DNA of 64,000 nt from Mucilaginibacter sp. SMC90 (GCF_022811725.1 NZ_CP094527.1:3038001-3102000); one strand, 5' to 3'. Shown: positions 16,937 through 26,770, numbered from the stretch's first letter. Program-made: numbers and translations. The notes: a model not told the origin generated them from the sequence alone.

Positions 16937-19747
16937 TTACTTTTCCAACTCCAATCCCCAGTCTTTTCCTTTATCAACAGCAGGTACGCCCTTATCCATC
17001 CAAACAGGCAATGGCGCACCTTTTAAAAAATGATCAAAAAATTGTTGCTCACGTATGGTAATGTCTTTGCGGTTTTGACGCAGAACAAGGTTATGCGCTT
17101 CGCCATTATATTGCAGCAGCCAAACAGGTTTGCCCAGCCTGCGTAAGGCAGTAAACATTTCAATGCCCTGGTACCATGGCACGGCCCCATCTGCATCATT
17201 ACTCATGATCATTACCGGTGTTTTTACCTTAGGTAACTGGAACAGTGGCGAGTTTTCGATATACAGCTCTGGTTTTTCCCAAAGCGTAGCACCTATGCGA
17301 CTTTGTGATTTTTCGTACTGAAACTGCCTGTTCAATCCCGATTCCCACCTGATGCCACCATAGGCCGAAGTCATGTTGGCAACAGGTGCACCTGCCCATG
17401 CGGCAGCATACATATTGGTTTGTGTAATGAGATAAGCTACCTGATAACCGCCCCAGCTTTGGCCCTGTATGCCAATATGGGCTCCGTCAACCCAACTATT
17501 CTTCTTCAGCGCCTCAACGCCTGAGTTGATAAAGTCGACAGCAGAAGCACCCGGATGCCCGGTTTGGTAGCTGATATCAGGGGCAAAAACAACATAACCG
17601 TTGCTTACAAAAAATGAAATGGGCAGCCTGGACGGTGTAGGCGCAGGCGCTATATAATTATAAAGACCGTCAGATAGTTTTTCATAAAAATAAACTATCA
17701 TCGGATATTTTTTAGCCGGGTCAAAATCTTCAGGTTTATACAGTATCCCCTGCGACTGATTGCCTTTGGGTGTTGTCCACCTTACAAGATCGGCAGTGCC
17801 CCAGTTGTACTCACTTTGTTGCGGGTTGATAGCGCTTAATTTGATCTCCTTTTTTAAATCGGATGATACATATAAATCGGGCGATTGCTTGTAGTTTGCC
17901 TTGGTATAAATATAAACGTCTGCGTTTTTAGCTTTTAAGAGATTGTCATAGCTCACCGGGGCCATGACGATCTTTTCGGGCTGGTTGTTAGCCTCAGGAT
18001 ATTTCCGGAAATATCCCCATTGCTTAGTTATTTCGTTTTGCGTTAAAAGCCACATTGGCTCCTTGGCCGGGATAAATTTTTGCTCGGGATCAGTTTGGGC
18101 ATACCTGATAATGAGCTTATTTTTACGACCAATGCCTTTGGTGAAATTAAATGCATCACCTGTTGCCGGGTCAAAGCGCCAGATATCATACCGGTCGTAA
18201 ATAAACACAGCTTTATCGCCAGCCAGCCAGCCTGCCAGGCCATAAGCCGATGCATAGCCGGGCACGTCATTCAGCTCATCGCCCATTTTGGTGCCGGTTG
18301 CTTTGCTTACGTTTATTTTTTGTCCTGTTGCAATGGTGTAGCAATACCACGCCTGATCTTTAACATCAAACCAAAGTACATAATTACCATGCGGCGAAAT
18401 ATAATAACGCCCCATGGATGCACTTACGAGCCGGTGGTTGCCACTTTTGGTATCAACTAAAATAGCCTGTTGCCTGGTGCTGCCTTCCCATTGGGCAGGC
18501 ACACGTGCGCCGGTATCTGTAACTCCTAAAACGTAACGTGCATCTTTGTTTTCGGCATTTAATATTTCGGGGATGGCTTTGCTGCCTAACTGTAGGGTTT
18601 TACTCCCTGTTTCTTCGGGTTTTATAACTGCAAGATAGCTCCGTTTTAATTCGGTTTGCAAGTTTTTAAGTTGTTGCGGCTGCAGGTAGTCGTCTTTATA
18701 ATTCCAGATATCCAGTTTGGCTACTTCAAAATCAACAAGTGTTGTGTCTGCAGGTTTTGGGATAGGGGCAGTGCCAAAAAAAAGGTTGCCGCCACTTTTG
18801 CTAAAGCTCACTTTGCCGTCCCCGCTCACTGCCCAGTTATCAGGTATTCCGGCCAAACCTGCAGCAGCAATAACATCTGCACTATCCTTTGCTGTGTTGT
18901 AATAATAAAGCTTAAAGGGTTTTACCAATGCCTTTTCAGGGTTCTTTTCGGCGGTAAATGCTACCTGCCGCCCGGCATCATCCATGCTGATGTTATGATA
19001 GTTCCCCCGCCCTGTGCTTAAGCGTTTAAGGCTGTTTTTTTCAGAATCAAACAGGTATAAGCCCGAGGCCATTTCCTTTTGCCTAACCGGGGCTGTAACG
19101 GCAAAAACAATCCATTTGCCATTTTTGCTTACCTGGTATTCGGTAACGTATTTAAAGGTTCGGAGGGTGCCTGTTTTCAATTTTCTGATTGTTAAATCGG
19201 CGCCATCAAGCGTTGGAGGGGCTACGGTTGCTGTTACGGCTTTTTTTGAGGTATCGTTTGCCGCCGGCTTTTTAAGTGTATCGGCAGTTGCCAAATAGGC
19301 AATAACAGGCGCGTTCTCGGCTACTTTAAATGAGCGGATAGCGGGCACTTTAGTAATGAATGATGATCCTAATGCAACTATTCCTAATGTGTCTTTAGGG
19401 AAATCTGCCTGCTTTTTCTTTTTTATTTTGGCCTGCCTGGTATCCTGGTAAAACGGGCGGATAAGAAATATAGCATACTTTGAATCGCTGGTTAGCTTTA
19501 TAGTATCGGCGCGTGGTACTTTTACTGAGGTTATGTTTTTGGAAGTCTTAATGACGAGTTCTGCGTCTCCCTGCTGCGGTTTTATCACATAACCTATCCA
19601 TTTGCCATCGTTGCTGATGTGTTGACCTGCTATGCTTTGCCAGTCATCAAAAACGTTATGGTTTAACGGTTTTTTGCTTGTTTTTTGGGCCGATACCTGA
19701 AAACCAATGGCCAATAACATGCCGGTTGAAAGTAAAAGTTTACGCAT
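16937..19747 (-). CDS. Exported S9-family (prolyl oligopeptidase type) peptidase
   Basis: Signal peptide MRKLLLSTGMLLAIGFQVSAQ, then a large N-terminal beta-propeller-like region (to about 640) and a C-terminal alpha/beta-hydrolase domain. The catalytic triad is visible: S764 in GQSWGGY, D853 in NDADGAVPW and H885 in GEAHNL. Length 936 is within the range of the larger Bacteroidota S9 peptidases. It should cleave short peptides in the periplasm; exact specificity is unknown. Stand-alone gene. Confidence 0.9.
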   Translation of the reverse strand: MRKLLLSTGMLLAIGFQVSAQKTSKKPLNHNVFDDWQSIAGQHISNDGKWIGYVIKPQQGDAELVIKTSKNITSVKVPRADTIKLTSDSKYAIFLIRPFYQDTRQAKIKKKKQADFPKDTLGIVALGSSFITKVPAIRSFKVAENAPVIAYLATADTLKKPAANDTSKKAVTATVAPPTLDGADLTIRKLKTGTLRTFKYVTEYQVSKNGKWIVFAVTAPVRQKEMASGLYLFDSEKNSLKRLSTGRGNYHNISMDDAGRQVAFTAEKNPEKALVKPFKLYYYNTAKDSADVIAAAGLAGIPDNWAVSGDGKVSFSKSGGNLFFGTAPIPKPADTTLVDFEVAKLDIWNYKDDYLQPQQLKNLQTELKRSYLAVIKPEETGSKTLQLGSKAIPEILNAENKDARYVLGVTDTGARVPAQWEGSTRQQAILVDTKSGNHRLVSASMGRYYISPHGNYVLWFDVKDQAWYCYTIATGQKINVSKATGTKMGDELNDVPGYASAYGLAGWLAGDKAVFIYDRYDIWRFDPATGDAFNFTKGIGRKNKLIIRYAQTDPEQKFIPAKEPMWLLTQNEITKQWGYFRKYPEANNQPEKIVMAPVSYDNLLKAKNADVYIYTKANYKQSPDLYVSSDLKKEIKLSAINPQQSEYNWGTADLVRWTTPKGNQSQGILYKPEDFDPAKKYPMIVYFYEKLSDGLYNYIAPAPTPSRLPISFFVSNGYVVFAPDISYQTGHPGASAVDFINSGVEALKKNSWVDGAHIGIQGQSWGGYQVAYLITQTNMYAAAWAGAPVANMTSAYGGIRWESGLNRQFQYEKSQSRIGATLWEKPELYIENSPLFQLPKVKTPVMIMSNDADGAVPWYQGIEMFTALRRLGKPVWLLQYNGEAHNLVLRQNRKDITIREQQFFDHFLKGAPLPVWMDKGVPAVDKGKDWGLELEK

Positions 19748-19828
19748 AGCAGGAAAGATGTCAAATCTAAATATGCTGAAAACTTATGGTTAAAAGAAAT
19801 TAACTACGGTAAAGTTACATTGGAATGA

Positions 19829-19901
19829 GGCGAAAGGCGAAAGGCGAAAGGCGAAAGGCGAAAGGCGAAAGGCGAAAGGCGAAAGGCGAAAGGCGAAAGG
19901 C
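19829..19901. repeat. Heptamer tandem repeat (GGCGAAA)x10
   Basis: Ten perfect copies of GGCGAAA at 19829-19898 followed by GGC. Between the S9 peptidase start and the aspartate kinase stop. Degenerate reverse-complement copies (CCTTTCGCCTTTCACC) sit at about 19937-19952, so the region can fold back on itself. Confidence 0.95.
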
Positions 19902-19962
19902 ATTATGTTAAATAGGAATATAAAATAACCTTTAACCTTTCGCCTTTCACCTTTTACCTCAA

Positions 19963-21339
19963 TTAACACATTGCCTTATTCAGGGCGCGGATAGCTTCAT
20001 TAAAATCTTCGCGGGCTACTAAAAACTGAATGTTGACCATTCTTAATGCAAAGCCGCAACTTTTAATATTGATCCCTTTTTGGGCCAATGCTGTGGCCGA
20101 CTTGGCCAGCAGACCTGGCTGATCCATATTGGAACCTATCAGGCAAACCATGGCCATTTTTTCAACAGCCACCTTTTCGTAATTGTCTTCCAGTTCACCG
20201 ATCAGTTTTTTGTTGTAGTCTTTTTCCCATATCACTATCGAAATGCTATTAGCGCTGGTAGCTTTGAAACTGTAGCTGACGCCAAACTTGTAAAACAGCT
20301 GCATGATATGAAAATCAGTCCCTACATTGCCAACCATCGATGGGTCGTAAATGTCAATCATGATAACTTTTTCGGTGCCGGTGATAACCTCAACGCGTTT
20401 TTTATCGCAAATATATTCGCGGGTTATCAATGTACCCGGGTGCTCCGGCTGGAAAGTGTTTTTGATCCTGAGGTCGATATCGTTTATTTCCAGCGGCTTT
20501 GAGGCTTTGGGGTGGATAGCTTCCATGCCCACATCGGCCAGCTGATCGGCAACATCATAATTGGTATTACCAACCGGCGAACAGTTTTCGATACCAACCA
20601 GCTCAGGATCAGCAGTACAAAGGTGGTACTCTTTGTGAATGATAGCTTCCTGTGGTTGCACAGCAACGGCAATTTTACTGAAGGTAACTTCTGAATAGCC
20701 GCGGTCAAACTCACGCATAATGCCTTCGGTGCCTTTGGCATAGCCGGTAACAATGGTAATGGTTTTTGAAAAATCAATATGGGCCAGGTCCTTTTTAATA
20801 CGCTGGTCAATGGTTAATGCACGGTGGTCATGAAATCCGCTTAAATCAACCAAAGTTGCATTGATCCCCATATTTTGCAGGATATTGGTAAAATTGAAAG
20901 CCGAATGACTTTCACCAATCGAGGCCAGGATCTCGCGGGCAGCCTGCAAAATTCCCTCTTTCCCTACGTAGCCTGATGCCAGGATATTGGCCAAATTTTC
21001 AAGATAGGTTTGTGCGTCCTTTATCCTTGTTTCAATGTACCTATCAGCTTCGGCTATGTTTAAACCAAGGCCTTCATAAGTTTTGTTGATTTGCTTTAAG
21101 CGTGCAATCAGTTGTTTTAAAGGCGTATGGAAATCCTTGTAGTTGGCAAGCTTATGATATACACCGGGTGCGCCTGTCTTTTTGTTTTCAAGCAGGAGGT
21201 TAGTTACTCCCGAAAATGCGGATACTACAAATATGCGGTTATAGAGTTGGTCGCCGCTGCGTTCAAACAGGATAATGTTTTTGATCACATCACCCAAAGC
21301 GGTCATGGATGTACCGCCAATTTTTTCTACTGTTAACAT
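19963..21339 (-). CDS. Aspartate kinase, ectoine-type (Ask_Ect-like)
   Basis: Phosphorylates L-aspartate, the entry step to lysine, threonine, methionine and (where present) ectoine. The N-terminus VEKIGGTSM (4-12) replaces the usual KFGGTS. The middle has RIFVVSAFSGVTNLLLE, REFDRGYSEVTFSKIAV and AIIHKEYHLCTADPELVG; the end has two ACT-like regulatory domains (IGSNMDQPGLLAKSATALA). These words match the specialised kinases found in ectoine gene clusters better than the housekeeping LysC. Length 458. No ectABC in the window. No neighbour in an obvious operon; 218 bases separate it from proC upstream. Confidence 0.85.
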   Translation of the reverse strand: MLTVEKIGGTSMTALGDVIKNIILFERSGDQLYNRIFVVSAFSGVTNLLLENKKTGAPGVYHKLANYKDFHTPLKQLIARLKQINKTYEGLGLNIAEADRYIETRIKDAQTYLENLANILASGYVGKEGILQAAREILASIGESHSAFNFTNILQNMGINATLVDLSGFHDHRALTIDQRIKKDLAHIDFSKTITIVTGYAKGTEGIMREFDRGYSEVTFSKIAVAVQPQEAIIHKEYHLCTADPELVGIENCSPVGNTNYDVADQLADVGMEAIHPKASKPLEINDIDLRIKNTFQPEHPGTLITREYICDKKRVEVITGTEKVIMIDIYDPSMVGNVGTDFHIMQLFYKFGVSYSFKATSANSISIVIWEKDYNKKLIGELEDNYEKVAVEKMAMVCLIGSNMDQPGLLAKSATALAQKGINIKSCGFALRMVNIQFLVAREDFNEAIRALNKAMC

Positions 21340-21557
21340 TTTATATTGAAAAGATCAACAGCCAGATACCATAACTGTACCAATTGTAATAACTATTTAT
21401 AATTGGTTGAATGCAAATAGCTTGTATCCGAACTGCTTTTAAAAAAATAACTCATTTTGATATATACTATCAAAACGATTGAAATATAATGATTATTTAC
21501 TTTCTGCTTTGAGTTTAATTAACTGACTTTGAAACACAGCTATCAAAAGCTCTCTGC

Positions 21558-22376
21558 TTAACTGTCCTTCTTATACAGATCGCCTGCCTTTTCGGCCGAA
21601 AGGCGGATGCCCTTGATCATAGCCGAACTGAAACCATGGTGTTCCATTTCATTTAAGCCAGCAATGGTACAGCCGCTTGGCGAGGTTACCTTGTCAATTT
21701 CCTGCTCGGGGTGTGATGCCAGTTGCAAAAGGAGGTCGGCCGCACCTTTAGCGGTTTGGGCTGCCATTTTCAATGCGTCGTGGGCATGGAAGCCAATTTC
21801 GGTTCCACCTTGTGATGCAGCGCGAATCGATCTTAAAAAGAAAGCGATACCGCAAGCGCAAAGAGCTGTGGCCGAAGTCATCAGTTCCTCGTTGATCTGT
21901 ATGGTTACACCAACTGTATCAAAAAGAGATTTTGCCATGTTGATGTTTTTGTTAGTGCCATTATCTGTGGCAATACAAGTCATGGAATGGCCTATAGCAA
22001 TGGCGGTATTAGGCATAGCGCGAACTATCTGAACGTTAAGATCAAGATGCTGACGGATATCGGCACAGCTAACGCCCGAGATCACGGATATCAATAATTG
22101 TTTATCCGGTTTTAATGATGGCTTAATTTCATCCAACAGTTTGTTAAGCTGTTGAGGCAGCACGGCCAGTACAATAATATCGGCTTTGCGTACGGCACGC
22201 AGGTTGTTGTCAGATACAAGGTAACCCTGTTCGGCATATTGAGACAGCGCTGCTACGTTACGGCGGGTTAATGATATTTGCTGGGGCTTACAAATACCTG
22301 ATTTAACTAAACCTTTGGCTAATGACAGGCCTATATTACCAGAGCCTAATATTGAAATGTGCTGTTGTGAGTTCAT
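21558..22376 (-). CDS. proC: Pyrroline-5-carboxylate reductase
   Basis: NAD(P)H-dependent last step of proline synthesis. Rossmann signature ILGSGNIGLSLAKGL (9-23), RAMPNTAIAIGHSMT and the C-terminal family signature with VTSPSGCTIAGLNEME. Length 272. Its ATG overlaps the argB stop by four bases, so the two are translationally coupled. Coupling of a proline gene to an arginine gene makes sense because both start from glutamate. Confidence 0.94.
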   Translation of the reverse strand: MNSQQHISILGSGNIGLSLAKGLVKSGICKPQQISLTRRNVAALSQYAEQGYLVSDNNLRAVRKADIIVLAVLPQQLNKLLDEIKPSLKPDKQLLISVISGVSCADIRQHLDLNVQIVRAMPNTAIAIGHSMTCIATDNGTNKNINMAKSLFDTVGVTIQINEELMTSATALCACGIAFFLRSIRAASQGGTEIGFHAHDALKMAAQTAKGAADLLLQLASHPEQEIDKVTSPSGCTIAGLNEMEHHGFSSAMIKGIRLSAEKAGDLYKKDS

Positions 22377-23218
22377 GCGTTTTGAGTTAAACGTGTTCCA
22401 AATGGTTTGTTATCTTTCAATTGACCAAGATCATCTGATTTGCCAATAATTACCGCCTTTACGCCACATGCAATGGCAGTGAAGGCGTTGTCAAGTTTAG
22501 GCAGCATTCCGCTATGTATTATCTTTTCCACTTTCAGTTCCTCGTAGCGCTGCGGGTTAATCTCCCTGATCAGAGATTCTTCGTCATCGATATCTTTCAA
22601 CACACCTTTTTTCTCAAAACAGTATATGAGGGTGGTTTCATATAATCCCGATAACGATACCGCCAGCGCCGAAGCGATGGTATCTGCATTGGTATTTAGT
22701 AACTGACCCTCGCCGTCGTGCGTTATGGCACAGAAAACAGGGGTGAAGCCCGCTTCCATTAACCGGCTTATATTTTCAGGATTGATAGAGTCTTTAACAA
22801 TATCACCAACAAAACCGTAATCAATAGTTTTTACAGGGCGCTTAACTGCTTTAATAAAATTACCGTCGGCACCGGTAAGGCCTATGGCGTTGTTGCCAAA
22901 ACGCTGCAGCTGTGCTACTATATTTTTGTTAATGAGGCCGCCATAAACCATGGTAACCACTCTTAACGTTTCAATATCGGTGATGCGCCTGCCATCAACC
23001 ATTTTCGACTCGATGCCTAAATCTTCGGCCATTTGTGTGGCCACCTTTCCGCCCCCGTGTACCAGGATCTTCAGGCCGTCAAGCGCTTCAAAGTCCTTTA
23101 AAAAATGATATAGGTTTTCAGAGTTATCAATAACGTTTCCACCTATTTTGATTATATAAAGGCTCTTATTTGATGGTAATTTACCCGTTTTGATATGATC
23201 TGTATCAATTTTGTTCAT
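22373..23218 (-). CDS. argB: Acetylglutamate (or N-acylglutamate) kinase
   Basis: Second step of arginine synthesis. Amino-acid kinase fold with IIKIGGNVIDN, the glycine-rich ILVHGGGKVATQMAEDLG, GLINKNIVAQLQ and IHSGMLPKLDNAFTAI. The ATG at 23218 is preferred; an in-frame TTG four codons earlier is less likely. About 281 aa. In Bacteroidota the acyl group may be succinyl rather than acetyl, as known for Bacteroides; the sequence alone does not settle it here. It heads an argB-proC pair and is separated from the other arg genes by two plus-strand genes. Confidence 0.92.
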   Translation of the reverse strand: MNKIDTDHIKTGKLPSNKSLYIIKIGGNVIDNSENLYHFLKDFEALDGLKILVHGGGKVATQMAEDLGIESKMVDGRRITDIETLRVVTMVYGGLINKNIVAQLQRFGNNAIGLTGADGNFIKAVKRPVKTIDYGFVGDIVKDSINPENISRLMEAGFTPVFCAITHDGEGQLLNTNADTIASALAVSLSGLYETTLIYCFEKKGVLKDIDDEESLIREINPQRYEELKVEKIIHSGMLPKLDNAFTAIACGVKAVIIGKSDDLGQLKDNKPFGTRLTQNA

Positions 23219-23422
23219 TCCAAGTATCAATATAACTAATTTGGTATCAAATTTCCACCTTTTTGAGAAGAAATCTGTTAAAAATACGAAAATATAGTCT
23301 GTTTTTTCAAAAATTGATTTAAAAATGATAGACTGAATTTGCAGTTTAACTTTACAATTTGATTATGAAAGAATTAGTATTATTGGAAAACTTTAAGGCA
23401 TTATCCTTGCTTATATCTATCT

Positions 23423-24721
23423 ATGGAGCAAAAAAAGAATACCAGGCCGCGTGTGGCAATTATTGGGGGAGGATTTGGCGGGATACAATTAGCTAAAAAA
23501 TTAAAAGATGCACCTGTTGATGTGCTGATGATCGATAAACATAATTATCACACCTTTCAGCCCTTATTGTACCAGGTTGCAGCAGGCTCCATAGCCGCCG
23601 ATTCAATTGGGTTTCCGTTACGGCGCATTTTTACCAGGCAAAAGAATTTCCGCTTTGCGCTTGCCGAGGTGCAGAAAATCAACCCGGAGAGTAATACGCT
23701 TGATACCGATATAGGTACTATTCATTACGATTACCTGGCCATTGCAACCGGCTCCAACACAAACTTTTTTGGCAACAAGGAGATTGAGCATTTTGCCATG
23801 CCGATGAAAAATATTCCGGAAGCATTAAACTTAAGGAGCCTGATCCTCCAAAATTTGGAGATGTCCCTTATATCTAAAGATCCCGAAGAAAAAGCCGCGT
23901 TAATGACATTTGTTGTTGTAGGCGGAGGCCCAACAGGTGTGGAATTATCCGGTGCGCTTGCCGAAATGCGCGAGCTGATATTAATGAAGGATTACCAAGG
24001 CCTGCGCAAACACAGCATGAAAGTTTACCTTGTTGAAGGTAAGGCCGACTTATTGGCCGCCTTTTCGCCAGGGGCACGGGCAAAGGCCAAGAAGTTTCTG
24101 GAAGATATGAATGTAACCATTTATAACAGTGTACACGTGGAAAGTTACAATGGCTATCTCCTGAAAATTGATAACGGCACAACGATACTTACACGCAACG
24201 TACTTTGGGCCGCGGGAGTGAAAGGGGAATTTCCTGAAGGTATCTCTACCGATAATATTGCCCGCGGTAACCGGATCCTGGTTGATGAATTTAACAAAGT
24301 AAAAGGTTACGAAAACATTTATGCCATAGGTGATGTGGCTGCCATGATCACCGACGAATATCCTAACGGGCATCCCGGAGTAGCACCTGTGGCTATCCAG
24401 CAGGGGCAAAACCTTGGCGAAAACGTTTATCGTATGTTTGAACGTAAGCCTCTGATGCCCTTTAAATACAGGGATAAAGGCTCGCTGGCAACAATAGGGC
24501 GTAATAAGGCTGTGGCGGATTTAGGAAAAATTCATTTTCAGGGATTTTTTGCCTGGCTGGTATGGGGATTTGTGCACATCATGTCGTTAGCGGGTTTTAC
24601 TAATAAGGGTATCATATTTTTTAGCTGGGCCATAAACTATTTCACCAAAAACAGCGACAATCGCCTCATAGTACGCTATTTTGATACCGAAACCCGAATG
24701 ACCGACCCCGAATCGAGATAA
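23423..24721 (+). CDS. ndh: Type II NADH:quinone oxidoreductase
   Basis: Single-subunit, non-proton-pumping NADH dehydrogenase at the inner membrane. FAD-binding IIGGGFGGIQLAKKL at the N-terminus, NADH-binding VVGGGPTGVELSGALAEMRE in the middle, the quinone-proximal QPLLYQVAAGSIA, and PVAIQQGQNLGENV. The hydrophobic C-terminal segment (FFAWLVWGFVHIMSLAGF) anchors it to the membrane. Length 432. The antiporter follows after 41 bases on the same strand. Confidence 0.94.
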   Translation: MEQKKNTRPRVAIIGGGFGGIQLAKKLKDAPVDVLMIDKHNYHTFQPLLYQVAAGSIAADSIGFPLRRIFTRQKNFRFALAEVQKINPESNTLDTDIGTIHYDYLAIATGSNTNFFGNKEIEHFAMPMKNIPEALNLRSLILQNLEMSLISKDPEEKAALMTFVVVGGGPTGVELSGALAEMRELILMKDYQGLRKHSMKVYLVEGKADLLAAFSPGARAKAKKFLEDMNVTIYNSVHVESYNGYLLKIDNGTTILTRNVLWAAGVKGEFPEGISTDNIARGNRILVDEFNKVKGYENIYAIGDVAAMITDEYPNGHPGVAPVAIQQGQNLGENVYRMFERKPLMPFKYRDKGSLATIGRNKAVADLGKIHFQGFFAWLVWGFVHIMSLAGFTNKGIIFFSWAINYFTKNSDNRLIVRYFDTETRMTDPESR

Positions 24722-24762
24722 ATCAAACAATAGGCTGTTTAAATCCTTACTTGTAAGTATTT

Positions 24763-26010
24763 ATGGATCTGTTTGTTGTAATTGCTTTATTGGTTATAGT
24801 CAGCGCGGTTTTCTCATATCTTAATGCGCGTTTTATTAAGTTGCCGGGTACAATTGGTATTGTATTACTGGCGACAATCACATCTATAACCATACTCATC
24901 GTTGATAAAGTTGATTCGTCGATGGCCGATTACCTGGGCACACTGGCCAAAAACATCAACTTTTCAAAAGCTGTATTAAATATTTTGCTTGGATTTTTGC
25001 TTTTTTCGAGTTCGTTTAATTTGGATGGCCGGAAGCTCAAAAAGGAAATGCGCCCCGTATTTGTACTGAGCACATTGGGGGTTATTATTTCAACAACGGT
25101 GTTCGGCTTTTTGCTATTCTACGTTGCACCGGTTTTTCATATCCATATGCCGCTGATCTATTGCCTGTTGTTTGGTGCGTTAATCTCACCTACAGATCCG
25201 GTAGCGGTTTCGGCCATTATCCGCAATTCCAAACTACCGGCCAATCTCGAAACCATTATTTCGGGCGAATCGCTGTTTAATGACGGCATAGGACTGATCA
25301 TGTTTGTGATCATTTTGGAAATTGCCCGGGTGGGGGAGGAAAAGATCGAATTGGCAAAAGTTGTTGTACTTATCATAAAGGAAATAATAGGGGGAATGTT
25401 AGCCGGGGCTGTGTTAGGCTATGTAGCCCATCGGCTAATGCGCTCCGTTAAAGATTTTCAGACCATTGTGTTGATCTCGCTGGCATTGGTAATGGGCTTG
25501 TCGGTATTGGCTGTGCTGCTCGGCTTCTCGCTTCCCTTAGCAGTAGTTATTGCCGGACTGTTTGCCGGCGGGCAATCCATTAACCAGGATAACAAAGAAA
25601 AATCGCACGAGGCACTGGAGAAATTCTGGAAACTGGTTGATGAGATACTGAACACTATTTTATTTGTGATGATAGGCCTTCAGTTGGTTAACCTGCCCTT
25701 TGTAAATAATTACTGGGTTACGGGAAGTATCTCCATCGTTACCGTTTTAATAGCCCGCTGGTTAAGTATCATGCTGCCGCTTACGTTTTTAAGGCAAACA
25801 CTTAAGGTAAACTACAGTAACATCAATATCATGACCTGGGCTGGCCTGCGCGGGGGAATCTCTATTGCTTTGGCATTATCGCTACCAAATACGCCATACC
25901 GGCACCTGATCCTGTCGGGAAGTTATTTTATCGTGATATTTTCGGTAATAGTACAGGGGCTAACCTTAAACAGAATGATCAACAGTGCTTCTAAAAAGGT
26001 AGCAGAATAA
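24763..26010 (+). CDS. CPA1-type Na+(K+)/H+ antiporter
   Basis: About 12 membrane helices over 415 residues with no long cytoplasmic tail. The conserved ion-binding region is GALISPTDPVAVSAII followed by SGESLFNDGIGL, the CPA1/NhaP signature with the ND pair. MTWAGLRGGISIALALSLP is the second hallmark. Likely exchanges Na+ or K+ for protons. It is co-directional with ndh, which would pair respiration with ion homeostasis, although ndh itself pumps nothing. Confidence 0.92.
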   Translation: MDLFVVIALLVIVSAVFSYLNARFIKLPGTIGIVLLATITSITILIVDKVDSSMADYLGTLAKNINFSKAVLNILLGFLLFSSSFNLDGRKLKKEMRPVFVLSTLGVIISTTVFGFLLFYVAPVFHIHMPLIYCLLFGALISPTDPVAVSAIIRNSKLPANLETIISGESLFNDGIGLIMFVIILEIARVGEEKIELAKVVVLIIKEIIGGMLAGAVLGYVAHRLMRSVKDFQTIVLISLALVMGLSVLAVLLGFSLPLAVVIAGLFAGGQSINQDNKEKSHEALEKFWKLVDEILNTILFVMIGLQLVNLPFVNNYWVTGSISIVTVLIARWLSIMLPLTFLRQTLKVNYSNINIMTWAGLRGGISIALALSLPNTPYRHLILSGSYFIVIFSVIVQGLTLNRMINSASKKVAE

Positions 26011-26026
26011 AACATTCTATTTAATC

Positions 26027-26147
26027 TGCCGCGGGTTTAGCGGAGCGTAACCCGTGGTAAAAGATTTTTGAAGTTTTCAACTTCACCGGTTAAGTTAAAA
26101 CTCAACCGATATGCGCCACGGGTTACGCTACGCTAAACCCGCGGTAG
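26027..26147. repeat. Long fold-back repeat, CCGCGGGTTTAGC family
   Basis: Left arm 26027-26057 begins CTGCCGCGGGTTTAGCGGAG and right arm 26116-26147 is its near-exact complement (GGGTTACGCTACGCTAAACC within). A second inner pair (GAAGTTTTCAACTTC) lies in the loop. It sits between the convergent antiporter and PaiB-like genes. A compact copy occurs at 46487-46523. Confidence 0.85.
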
Positions 26148-26152
26148 TTAAT

Positions 26153-26761
26153 TTATTTAAGGCGCGACATGTATTTGCCAATTTCAGCCTCAACCGTATC
26201 TCCGCTCTTACTTAATGATTCAACAATGTTTTCCCGTTCCACTTCAGTACGGTTTTGACTCAATTTTTGTTTGCCCTGCAAATCATTAACGATGATCTCA
26301 AAAGCCACAATGCCTTTCATCATGCGTTGCTTATACTCATCAGGTAGGTTATTCCATTGCGTTAGATAATTAGCTTCATAGTTACTGATCATTTGTGCTA
26401 ACAGATTGGCAGTTTGTTCTCCTTCGGATAAAATCGTGGCTTTACCATATGCATGTACGGCGATATAATTCCAGGTAGGTACGTTGGTTTCCTTTTCGTA
26501 ATGTTTTGGTGAGATATAGGCGTGGGGCTCAGTAAAGATCACCAATATTTCCTTTCCAATAATTTCAGCAGCCTGCGGATTTGCCTTAGCGAAATGTGAT
26601 GACAATACAATTTTATCATCACGTTTACTTACCAAAAAGGGGATGTGCGTAGCAAAAGGAACATTATTAGTAGCGGTAACGATAGTTGCAAAACTATAGC
26701 GTTGCATAAAATCAATTGCTTCCTGCTCGTTCGTTAACTGAAAATGCTTTGGCGTGTACAT
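26153..26761 (-). CDS. FMN-binding PaiB-family protein
   Basis: Begins MYTPKHFQLTNEQEAIDFMQ and continues SFATIVTATNNVPFATHIPF, the standard PaiB opening; EPHAYISPKHYEKETNVPTW and NYIAVHAYGKA complete the split-barrel flavin fold. Length 202. In Bacillus PaiB is described as a repressor of sporulation and degradative-enzyme genes; many homologues are simply flavoproteins. Ten bases after the small unknown gene upstream, so probably one transcript. Confidence 0.9.
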   Translation of the reverse strand: MYTPKHFQLTNEQEAIDFMQRYSFATIVTATNNVPFATHIPFLVSKRDDKIVLSSHFAKANPQAAEIIGKEILVIFTEPHAYISPKHYEKETNVPTWNYIAVHAYGKATILSEGEQTANLLAQMISNYEANYLTQWNNLPDEYKQRMMKGIVAFEIIVNDLQGKQKLSQNRTEVERENIVESLSKSGDTVEAEIGKYMSRLK

Positions 26762-26770
26762 TGGAGGAAT

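Noticed and set aside
18080..18460. Long plus-strand frames opposite the S9 peptidase gene
   Set aside because: The minus-strand peptidase is intact with a full catalytic triad; the opposite frames have no family-like features.
19829..19901. Repeat array as a CRISPR
   Set aside because: Units are seven bases with no spacers and there are no cas genes.
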